Source: Hydrogenophaga intermedia
Lineage (GTDB): Bacteria; Pseudomonadota; Gammaproteobacteria; Burkholderiales; Burkholderiaceae_C
DNA length: 8,631 nucleotides
NCBI GenBank assembly: GCA_945869245.1
Contig: CAMBOY010000126.1
Span: forward strand, 1-8,631
Direction: 5' to 3'
In this document: piece after piece, positions 1 through 5,551 of the stretch
Numbering within the stretch: the first letter of the stretch is position 1
How the letters are laid out: each line of letters opens with the position of its first letter
Position numbers and translations under genes: made by a program
The notes under the pieces: generated by a model
The model's input: only the letters and a program-made list of their open reading frames with translations
What the model was told of the DNA's origin: nothing
Databases searched by the model: none

Positions 1-1221
1 GTGGGCAAAGACCAGGACTTTTACTTCCTGGAAATGAACACCCGCCTGCAGGTGGAGCACCCCGTGACCGAATGCATCACCGGGCTGGACTTGGTGGAGC
101 AAATGATCCGTGTGGCCGCTGGTGAGAAGCTGGCCTTCACCCAGGCCGATGTCAAGCGCGACGGCTGGGCCATGGAGTGCCGCATCAACGCCGAAGACCC
201 CTTCCGCAACTTCCTGCCGTCCACTGGCCGTCTGGTGCGTTTTTCGCCGCCCGAAGAGACCATGTGGCAAGCCGACACCGCACACAAGTACGGTGTGCGG
301 GTCGACACCGGGGTGTTCGAAGGCGGCGAGATCCCGATGTATTACGACTCGATGATCGCCAAGCTCATCGTGCACGGCAAGGACCGCAATGACGCGATTG
401 CCAAGATGCGCGAAGCGCTCAATGGCTTTGTGATTCGGGGCATCAGCAGCAACATTCCGTTCCAAGCCGCCTTGCTGGCGCACCCGGGTTTTGTGGCCGG
501 CAACTACAACACCGGCTTCATTCCCCAGCACTACCCCAGCGGGTTCCGTGCCGAAGAGGTGCCCCACAGCGACCCCGATTTTCTGGTCGCGTTGGCCGCC
601 TTTGTGCGCCGCAAGAGCCGCGAGCGCGCCACCGGCATCAGTGGGCAATTGCCCGGTTACGGCGTCAAAGTGGGCAAGGACTACACCGTCATTGCTCTGT
701 CTCCCGATGGCCAACACCGTTACAGCGCGGTCCATGTGGACGAGTTTGTGGGCGAAACCGGTTACGCCGCCGTGCAGGTGGGCGAGCGCAAGTACAAGAT
801 CAGTTCTTTGTCTCGCCTCAACGACGTGGTGATTCGGGGCGAATCCAACGGCGTGCCGTTCACCGCACAAATTGAGCGCGGCAGCCCCAAAAACCCGCTG
901 GCCCTGGTGGTGCAGCACAACGGCACCAAGCTCGAAGCCATGGTGGTCTCGCCGCGCATGGCCGAGCTGCACAAGCTGATGCCGTTCAAGGCACCGCCGG
1001 ACATGAGCAAGTTTGTGCTCTCGCCCATGCCTGGCCTGCTGGTCGATGTGGCGGTACAGCCCGGCCAAAAAGTGCAGGCCGGCGAGCGCGTGGCCGTGAT
1101 CGAAGCCATGAAGATGGAAAACGTGCTGTTTGCTGCGGCCGACGGTGTCGTGAGCAAGGTGTTGGCCAACAAAGGCGAGAGCCTGGTGGTGGATCAGCCG
1201 ATTGTGGAGTTCGCGAAATGA
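1..1221 (+). CDS. pccA: Propionyl-/acetyl-CoA carboxylase alpha subunit, C-terminal part (5' partial)
   Basis: Biotin-dependent acyl-CoA carboxylase alpha chain, most likely propionyl-CoA carboxylase. It charges biotin with CO2 using ATP and bicarbonate, and a separate beta subunit transfers the carboxyl group. The 406 visible residues start inside the ATP-grasp biotin carboxylase domain, so the GTG at base 1 is internal and the true start lies upstream. Visible residues E11, N13, R15 and QVEH (17-20), plus R61 in ECRINAEDP, match the catalytic set of biotin carboxylases. The biotin carboxylase C-terminal region runs to about 175. A linking BT-like domain spans about 195-325. A biotinyl carrier domain covers about 335-406, with the biotinylated lysine K371 in EAMKMEN. 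The stop overlaps the next start as ATGA, so the two are probably translationally coupled. Propionyl-CoA is preferred over acetyl- or methylcrotonyl-CoA from the carrier fused to the carboxylase and the downstream VOC gene; substrate is inferred, not shown. Confidence 0.93.
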   Translation: MGKDQDFYFLEMNTRLQVEHPVTECITGLDLVEQMIRVAAGEKLAFTQADVKRDGWAMECRINAEDPFRNFLPSTGRLVRFSPPEETMWQADTAHKYGVRVDTGVFEGGEIPMYYDSMIAKLIVHGKDRNDAIAKMREALNGFVIRGISSNIPFQAALLAHPGFVAGNYNTGFIPQHYPSGFRAEEVPHSDPDFLVALAAFVRRKSRERATGISGQLPGYGVKVGKDYTVIALSPDGQHRYSAVHVDEFVGETGYAAVQVGERKYKISSLSRLNDVVIRGESNGVPFTAQIERGSPKNPLALVVQHNGTKLEAMVVSPRMAELHKLMPFKAPPDMSKFVLSPMPGLLVDVAVQPGQKVQAGERVAVIEAMKMENVLFAAADGVVSKVLANKGESLVVDQPIVEFAK

Positions 1222-1781
1222 GCGGCCCCCACACTCCACCGCTACGCGGGTCGCTGCCCCCCGAGGGGGCTGATCCGGCTTGGGGCGGCCCTGCGCCGGA
1301 TCGCCGCGGCACCCTAAGACCTTTCAAAGTCCTGGGCGTCCAGCAGATCGCCATCGGGGGCCCTGACAAGCTGCGCCTGCAGACGTTGTGGGTGGACATG
1401 CTGGGCTTGGAGAAAACCGGTACCTTCCAGAGCGAACGGGAAAACGTGGATGAAGACATCTGCGCCATCGGCAGTGGCCCGTTCAAGGTCGAGGTCGATC
1501 TGATGCAGCCGATGGACCCTGAGAAGAAACCGGCGGTGCACACGACACCGCTCAACCACATTGGCTTGTGGGTGGACAACCTGCCGGTGGCGGTGGAGTG
1601 GCTGACTGCCAAGGGGGTGCGTTTTGCACCCGGTGGCATCCGCAAGGGTGCAGCTGGGTACGACATCACCTTTTTGCACCCCAAGTCGAACGACGAGTTT
1701 CCGATCGCAGGTGAGGGCGTGCTCATTGAGCTAGTGCAAGCACCGCCCGAGGTGATCGAGGCCTACTCGCAGATCATGTAA
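1218..1781 (+). CDS. VOC (glyoxalase-fold) family protein, possible methylmalonyl-CoA epimerase-like, with repeat-derived N-terminus
   Basis: A 187-residue vicinal-oxygen-chelate fold protein. The conserved body begins at about residue 34 (RPFKVLGVQQIAIGG) and continues through PLNHIGLWVDNL (111-122) and GEGVLIELVQAP near the end. Its place directly after pccA suggests a role in propionyl-CoA to succinyl-CoA conversion, where methylmalonyl-CoA epimerase is a VOC enzyme; this is inference. H114 and E171 fit VOC metal positions, but the expected first-strand histidine is glutamine (Q42/Q43), so a classical epimerase metal site is not complete. Residues 4-33 are encoded by a GC-rich palindromic repeat and are Pro/Gly/Arg-rich, unlike the body. 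From recall, relatives start only two or three residues before RPFK. No ATG, GTG or TTG lies between the repeat and RPFK, so the ATG at 1218, overlapping the pccA stop, is the only visible start. The 3' end overlaps the convergent cupin gene by 19 bases. Confidence 0.85.
   Translation: MSGPHTPPLRGSLPPEGADPAWGGPAPDRRGTLRPFKVLGVQQIAIGGPDKLRLQTLWVDMLGLEKTGTFQSERENVDEDICAIGSGPFKVEVDLMQPMDPEKKPAVHTTPLNHIGLWVDNLPVAVEWLTAKGVRFAPGGIRKGAAGYDITFLHPKSNDEFPIAGEGVLIELVQAPPEVIEAYSQIM
1227..1312. repeat. Palindromic GC-rich intergenic-type repeat inside the VOC reading frame
   Basis: This stretch has two perfect inverted repeats. GCCCCC (1256-1261) and GGGGGC (1265-1270) form a 6-bp stem with a 3-base loop. 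GATCCGGC (1272-1279) and GCCGGATC (1295-1302) form an 8-bp stem with a 15-base loop. From recall, the layout resembles repeats scattered between genes in Comamonadaceae genomes: a GCTGCCCCCCGAGGGGGC core followed by a GGCTTGGGGCGGCCC segment. The outer boundaries are approximate and no target-site duplication is evident. It encodes no protein of its own but is open in the VOC frame. Confidence 0.7.
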
Positions 1782-2125
1782 GTCTTGGTCAGGGGCTCGA
1801 TCACTTCGAACGCCCCTGTAAAGCCCGGCGGGATGTAAATGCCTTCGCCCGGGCCGGCTTCTTCACAGTGGCCTGCCGTGTCGTGCACCCGGCAGCGCCC
1901 TTGCAGCACAGTGAACAGTTCGCGTTCGGTGGGCCCCATGGCGATGCGCCAATGGCCCACTTCGCAGCGCCACACGCCACAAAACACCTGCCCGGCGCTC
2001 AGGCCTTGGTCCACCAAATTCCAGGTCTCGCGCAGCGGGTTGCCTTGCAGCAGGCGTTCGGGCTTGGGGTGGTCGGTGCTGGGTGTGCCCGGCATCTGGG
2101 CGCTGAGTTTGATGAGCTGTGGCAT
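1763..2125 (-). CDS. Small cupin-domain protein (DUF861/cupin_3-like)
   Basis: A 120-residue single-domain beta-barrel protein. The block from about residue 56 to the end fits the cupin_3 pattern, with ERELFTVLQG (67-76) as the first motif and PGEGIYIPPGFTGAFEV (92-108) as the second, ending PLTKTYMICE. E69 is at the usual glutamate position, but the HxH metal pair of classical cupins is absent, so metal binding is doubtful. Some relatives act in ureidoglycine metabolism, but most have no known function, and nothing here fixes a substrate. The start at 2125 has no good Shine-Dalgarno sequence, and the ATG at residue 11 is an alternative. It lies 43 bases downstream of the rnfB-like gene in the same direction, and its last 19 bases overlap the convergent VOC gene. 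Confidence 0.8.
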   Translation of the reverse strand: MPQLIKLSAQMPGTPSTDHPKPERLLQGNPLRETWNLVDQGLSAGQVFCGVWRCEVGHWRIAMGPTERELFTVLQGRCRVHDTAGHCEEAGPGEGIYIPPGFTGAFEVIEPLTKTYMICE

Positions 2126-2135
2126 GGGTTGGTTG

Positions 2136-2171
2136 ATGGCGGGCTAATGGCGGGGCTAATGGCGGGGCTTA
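2136..2171. repeat. Three tandem copies of a ~12-bp unit
   Basis: Units are ATGGCGGGCTA (2136-2146), ATGGCGGGGCTA (2147-2158) and ATGGCGGGGCTTA (2159-2171), so lengths are 11, 12 and 13 bases. The third unit contains the stop codon of the upstream rnfB-like gene on the minus strand. The array fills nearly the whole gap between that gene and the cupin gene. It looks like a slippage-prone microduplication; no function is visible. Confidence 0.75.
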
Positions 2172-2843
2172 GGGCTTGGGCGTGCGGGGCGCGGCTTGGC
2201 GCTCGCGCGCCTTGGCCAATGCGGCTTCGATGATGGTGCGCTTGCGCTCGGTCTCGGCGGTGGAGTCACTCTTGGTGTGTGCGGCCAAATCGGCCAGCTT
2301 GGTCTCGGCCTTGGACACCCGTCGCGCCTCATGCGCCACCGCTTCGCGCTCCAACCTCAGCTTGTGTGCCTCGTAACGCGTTTTGGCGGTGTGGGCCTGC
2401 TCAGGTGTCCAGGCGTCCCAGCCGGTTGTGTCGCCGCTGACTATGTCCAGCGCAATGCAGTCGACTGGGCACACCGGAATACACAGCTCACAACCGGTGC
2501 ACCACGGCTCGATGACGGTGTGCATGCGTTTGTGGGTGCCGATGATGGCGTCGGTGGGGCAGGCTTTGATACACAGCGTGCAGCCGATGCACCAGTTTTC
2601 GTCGATCACCGCCACGGTGAGTGGCCCGTCGATGCCGTGGTCGGGGTTGAGCGGCAGCACCGCTTGGCCGGTCAGTGCGGCCAGGCGGCGAATGCCTTCG
2701 TCACCCCCCGGCGGGCACTGGTTGATCGCCGCCTCGCCGCTGGCCACCGCGTGCGCATAAGCGCGACAGTCGGGATAGCCGCAACGGGTGCATTGGGTTT
2801 GGGGCAGGGCCGCGTCGATGCGGTCGACCAGTTCATGGTTCAT
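2169..2843 (-). CDS. RnfB-like iron-sulfur electron transfer protein (soluble, orphan RsxB type)
   Basis: A 224-residue ferredoxin-like protein. Residues 18-43 (C18, C21, C26, C43; CTRCGYPDC then NQCPPGG) form the Fe-S domain found in RnfB/RsxB and related proteins. Two 4Fe-4S ferredoxin motifs follow: C85-C88-C91-C95 and C115-C118-C121-C125, each ending in CP. From about 145 onward the protein is a charged Lys/Glu/Arg/Ala helix of ~75 residues, probably coiled-coil. Unlike canonical RnfB there is no N-terminal membrane helix, and no other rnf gene is in the window, so it is likely a soluble electron carrier rather than part of a full Rnf complex. It lies 63 bases after phaZ and 43 before the cupin gene, on the same strand. 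No strong Shine-Dalgarno is seen. Database names such as 'RnfABCDGE type complex subunit B' are likely; partner proteins are unknown. Confidence 0.88.
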   Translation of the reverse strand: MNHELVDRIDAALPQTQCTRCGYPDCRAYAHAVASGEAAINQCPPGGDEGIRRLAALTGQAVLPLNPDHGIDGPLTVAVIDENWCIGCTLCIKACPTDAIIGTHKRMHTVIEPWCTGCELCIPVCPVDCIALDIVSGDTTGWDAWTPEQAHTAKTRYEAHKLRLEREAVAHEARRVSKAETKLADLAAHTKSDSTAETERKRTIIEAALAKARERQAAPRTPKP

Positions 2844-2861
2844 GGCGACGAACTATACGAC

Positions 2862-2885
2862 CGGTGGTGGCCGTGACCACCACCG
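2862..2885. other. Stem-loop between phaZ and the rnfB-like gene
   Basis: CGGTGGTG (2862-2869) and CACCACCG (2878-2885) are perfect inverted repeats, giving an 8-bp stem with an 8-base loop in the 63-base gap between the phaZ stop and the rnfB-like start. No T-run follows on the minus strand, so it is not a standard intrinsic terminator. It could stabilise the phaZ 3' end or reduce readthrough. It may also be chance in GC-rich DNA. Confidence 0.45.
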
Positions 2886-2906
2886 CGACCCCACAGGGCC
2901 TGGCAA

Positions 2907-4526
2907 TCAGCGGGCCTTGCGGCGGCTGGGTGGTGCCGCAGGGGTACTGGGCGCCGGTGCCTTGCTGACGGCTTTGGCGGCTGTTTTGCTTGGGGCAACC
3001 GTCTTGCTTTTGGCCTTGGCCGGTGCCGCCGCTTGGGCAAGCGGCGCGGGCGCCACACGCGGTGCCACGGTCTTTTTGGCCTTGGCCACGGGGGCCTTGG
3101 CTACCTTGGCGGCTTGGGCCACTGGGGCTGCAGGCGCGGCCACACGCTCAGCGGCAGGTGCTGCTGGGGTGCTGGCGTCTGCCTGCGCCAAGCCCGCGGG
3201 CACCGCGTGCTCATGGGTGTAGGTGGCCAGCACCGCCGCCTGGGTTTTGCTCGCGCTTTGCCCGCTTTGGTGTTCGGCAATAAACTCGCGCACCACTGGG
3301 TAGACCATGTCGCGCCAGCGCCGGCCGCTGAAAATGCCGTAATGCCCAGCGCCCTCCACCTCAAAGTGGGTGCGGTTGCTCTTGGGGATGCTGGTGCACA
3401 AATCGTGGGCGGAGGCGGTTTGGCCTGAGCCGGAAATGTCGTCGAGTTCTCCCTCGACCGTCAGCAAACCGGTGTTGGTGATGTCTTGCGGCTGCACGCG
3501 TTCGATTTCGCCTTGTTCGTTTCTGACATCCCAGGTGCCGCGCACCAGCTTGAACTCCTGGAACACCGTTTCAATGGTTTCGAGGTAGTAGTGGGCGTCC
3601 ATGTCGAGTACCGCGTTGTACTCGTCGTAGAACTGGCGGTGCGACTCGGCGCTGTCGTTGTCGCCTTTGACCAGATTCTGGAAATAGTCGTAATGGCTGG
3701 TGGCGTGGCGGTCGGGGTTCATGGCCACAAAACCAGTGTGCTGCATAAAGCCCGGGTACACCCGGCGGCCAGCGCCCGGGAAATTGGGTGGCACTCGGTA
3801 GATCACATTGTTTTCGAACCAGTCGATGCTGCGCTGCATGGCCAAGTTGTTGACCGCCGTGGGCGACTTGGTGGCGTCGATCGGGCCGCCCATCATGGTC
3901 ATGGACAGCGGCGTGGTTTCGCCGCGGCTGGCCATCAGCGACACGGCAGCAAGCACCGGCACGGTGGGCTGGCACACGCTCATGACATGGCAGTTGCCGT
4001 AGTTCTGTTGCAGATAGCGAATGAACTCCTGCACATAGTTCACGTAGTCGTCGAGGTGGAATTCGCCTTCTTCCATTGGCACCAGACGGGCGTTTTTCCA
4101 GTCGGTGACATAGACCTTGTGGTCTTTGAGCATGGTGCGCACGGTGTCGCGCAGCAGTGTGGCGTAGTGGCCCGACAGGGGTGCCACGATCAGCACCACG
4201 GGCTGTTGCTTGAGTCGCTCCAGGGTGCGGGCGTCGTCTGAAAAGCGCTTGAAACGGCGCAGCTCACAGAACGGTTTGTCGATTTCGACCCGCTCGTGAA
4301 TGGCCACTTCGGAGCCGTCCACGTCCACGGTGCGGATGCCAAACACGGGCTTTTCGTAGTCTTTGCCCAGGCGGTGCATCAGGTCGTAGCCAGCCGATAC
4401 GCGCTGGGCCCAAGGCATTTGGCCCAGAGGCGACAAGGGGTTGTTGTACAACTTGGCCGCGACCTTGGCCATGTCGGAGAACGGTTCCATAAAGGACCGC
4501 TGGGTTTCGTAGATCTGGTAGAGCAT
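2907..4526 (-). CDS. phaZ: Intracellular polyhydroxyalkanoate depolymerase with Ala/Pro/Lys-rich C-terminal tail
   Basis: Cytoplasmic, granule-associated enzyme that cuts stored poly(3-hydroxybutyrate) in the PhaZ1 manner. The 539 residues include a full PhaZ1-type body (about 1-420) beginning MLYQIYETQRSF. The nucleophile is C185 in SVCQPTVPV, with D362 (or D363) in GELDDISG and H395 in GAGHYGIF; these correspond to the Cys/Asp/His triad described for Cupriavidus necator PhaZ1. From recall, that protein is about 419 residues, so residues ~425-539 are an extension. The extension is rich in Ala, Pro and Lys with about 18 basic and 3 acidic residues, resembling histone H1-like or PhaF-like tails, and may bind DNA or polyphosphate (inference). 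The start at 4526 is set by family alignment and by AGGAAAGG (4534-4541), 7 bases upstream. A TTG at 4562 would add 12 unsupported residues. An 11-bp palindrome upstream may be the operator. Confidence 0.95.
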   Translation of the reverse strand: MLYQIYETQRSFMEPFSDMAKVAAKLYNNPLSPLGQMPWAQRVSAGYDLMHRLGKDYEKPVFGIRTVDVDGSEVAIHERVEIDKPFCELRRFKRFSDDARTLERLKQQPVVLIVAPLSGHYATLLRDTVRTMLKDHKVYVTDWKNARLVPMEEGEFHLDDYVNYVQEFIRYLQQNYGNCHVMSVCQPTVPVLAAVSLMASRGETTPLSMTMMGGPIDATKSPTAVNNLAMQRSIDWFENNVIYRVPPNFPGAGRRVYPGFMQHTGFVAMNPDRHATSHYDYFQNLVKGDNDSAESHRQFYDEYNAVLDMDAHYYLETIETVFQEFKLVRGTWDVRNEQGEIERVQPQDITNTGLLTVEGELDDISGSGQTASAHDLCTSIPKSNRTHFEVEGAGHYGIFSGRRWRDMVYPVVREFIAEHQSGQSASKTQAAVLATYTHEHAVPAGLAQADASTPAAPAAERVAAPAAPVAQAAKVAKAPVAKAKKTVAPRVAPAPLAQAAAPAKAKSKTVAPSKTAAKAVSKAPAPSTPAAPPSRRKAR

Positions 4527-4533
4527 GGTCACA

Positions 4534-4541
4534 CCTTTCCT
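4534..4541 (-). promoter_or_regulatory. Shine-Dalgarno sequence deciding the phaZ start
   Basis: On the minus strand AGGAAAGG stands 7 bases before the ATG at 4526-4524. It supports the start at MLYQIYETQ rather than the TTG further upstream. Confidence 0.8.
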
Positions 4542-4551
4542 AGCTGATTTG

Positions 4552-4562
4552 TTGCACTGCAA
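4552..4562. promoter_or_regulatory. 11-bp palindrome TTGCACTGCAA, candidate PhaR-type operator of phaZ
   Basis: TTGCA-C-TGCAA is a perfect palindrome around a single central base, 26-36 bases upstream of the phaZ ATG. It abuts and overlaps by two bases a TATATT on the minus strand (4561-4566) that could serve as the -10 box. TGC-rich inverted repeats are the reported target type for PhaR, the PHB-responsive repressor of phasin and phb genes in proteobacteria, so repression by PhaR is a reasonable guess. No phaR gene is in the window and no second copy of the site was seen here. Confidence 0.5.
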
Positions 4563-4711
4563 TATAACAGTTCGTTTTTGTCGGTTTTAGGGTGCTTATA
4601 CCTAGAATTTTTTTGGGTTTTTGTCATGTTCATGCAAGCTCCGGGCGCAGTTGGTACGGGCCTGTCCGTTGTCCAGCTTCGGGCGCCCCTGGTGGTGGCG
4701 CAGAGACGACA

Positions 4712-5551
4712 ATGTCGCCTATGACCGATCACCTGTTATCCCCCGATGCGCGTCCGGTGCTGGTGTTGCTGCACGGCTGGCCAGACACCGCCGCCTTGTG
4801 GGCGGACACCGTTGGCGTGTTGCAACGCGATCACCGCTGTGTGTGTTTGAACCTGCCCGCGTACCAGCCTGGCGACACTCTGCAGCCCTTGTCGGTCGAC
4901 GCGATGTGCGACTGGCTGGCGGCACAGGTCGATGCCATCAGCCCGAACGCTGCGGTGACGCTGGTGTTGCACGACTGGGGCTGCTTTTTTGGCTACGAAT
5001 ATGCCGCGCGCCACCGCCACCGCGTGGCGCGGGTGGTGGGCGTGGACGTGGGCGACACCAACAGTGGCGCGTACCGGCGCTCAGTCAGCGCCAGCCAGGG
5101 TCTGCAAATCATGGGCTACCAGCTGTGGCTGGCGCTGGCCTGGAAGCTCGGACCCCTGTGGCCCGCGCTGGCCAACGGCTTGACACGCCGCATGGCGCGC
5201 TGGGTCGGCTGGCGCAGCGACCTGGCCACGGTGCACTGGGCCATGAACTATCCCTATGCCATGCAGTGGTTGGGCAGTTTGGGTGGCTTGCGCGGCGTGG
5301 CGCGGGTGGACCAGGTGCTGGGGCCGGTGTTGCCCACCTTGTTTATTTACGGGCGCCGCAAACCATTTATGTTCCATTCTCAGCGCTGGGTGGACACGCT
5401 CAACGCCACCCCAGGTTGCCGGGCTGTGGGCATGGACACCGGCCACTGGGTGATGCGCGAACGCCCCGACGAATTCAACGCCCAGGTGCGCGCTTGGCTC
5501 GATGCCCAGCGCCCGCCCGCTCAGACACCCAGCGCCTGCGCCACCCGGTAA
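4712..5551 (+). CDS. Alpha/beta hydrolase, HDWG (epoxide hydrolase/dehalogenase-like) type
   Basis: A 279-residue single-domain alpha/beta hydrolase, cytoplasmic by its lack of signal peptide. Visible landmarks are the oxyanion-hole motif HGWPD (21-25), the nucleophile elbow LVLHDWG with D88, and a late histidine H245 in DTGHWVMRERPDEF. An Asp nucleophile and HGxP motif point to the epoxide hydrolase/haloalkane dehalogenase branch rather than serine esterases. The strand-6 region reads FIYGRRKPFMFHS (211-223), and no Asp or Glu stands at the usual acid position there, so the third catalytic residue is unclear. Substrate is unknown. The reading frame is open from 4592, but the family fold begins only after the ATGs at 4712 and 4721. 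I chose 4712 because a weak purine run AGAGA precedes it; 4721 is equally possible. The gene is divergent from phaZ, and its last 31 bases overlap the convergent exonuclease gene. Confidence 0.85.
   Translation: MSPMTDHLLSPDARPVLVLLHGWPDTAALWADTVGVLQRDHRCVCLNLPAYQPGDTLQPLSVDAMCDWLAAQVDAISPNAAVTLVLHDWGCFFGYEYAARHRHRVARVVGVDVGDTNSGAYRRSVSASQGLQIMGYQLWLALAWKLGPLWPALANGLTRRMARWVGWRSDLATVHWAMNYPYAMQWLGSLGGLRGVARVDQVLGPVLPTLFIYGRRKPFMFHSQRWVDTLNATPGCRAVGMDTGHWVMRERPDEFNAQVRAWLDAQRPPAQTPSACATR

Larger units (their letters stand above)
4527..4711. promoter_or_regulatory. Divergent promoter region between phaZ and the alpha/beta hydrolase gene
   Basis: This 185-base gap contains the only clearly AT-rich stretch of the window (about 4560-4630), as expected for promoters in a GC-rich genome. 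On the minus strand TATATT (4561-4566) is a possible -10 for phaZ, and TATAAG a little further upstream is another; neither has a good -35 box. On the plus strand TAGAAT (about 4603-4608) could be a -10 for the hydrolase, with TTGTCG about 19 bases upstream as a weak -35. The remainder is GC-rich and holds an imperfect direct repeat, AGCTCCGGGCGC (4637-4648) and AGCTTCGGGCGC (4675-4686). Exact start sites cannot be read from sequence. Confidence 0.5.

Noticed and set aside
1272..1302. Intrinsic terminator between pccA and the VOC gene
   Set aside because: The hairpin is strong but no T-run follows, and it lies inside an open reading frame; a repeat element explains it better.
2788..3222. Plus-strand frame coding a hydrophobic Ala/Leu/Gly-rich protein resembling membrane helices
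   Set aside because: It is the antisense of the Ala/Pro/Lys-rich PhaZ tail; GC-rich AAG/GCC codons read backwards give Leu/Gly/Ala. No start signal and no family likeness.
3486..4241. Long plus-strand frame of 251 residues opposite phaZ
   Set aside because: It is opposite the strongly conserved PhaZ catalytic core; its His/Val-rich sequence is a typical shadow of GC-rich coding DNA.
4527..4562. TTG start adding 12 residues to PhaZ
   Set aside because: A good Shine-Dalgarno sits just ahead of the ATG at 4526, the family starts at MLYQ, and the TTG lies within the candidate operator.
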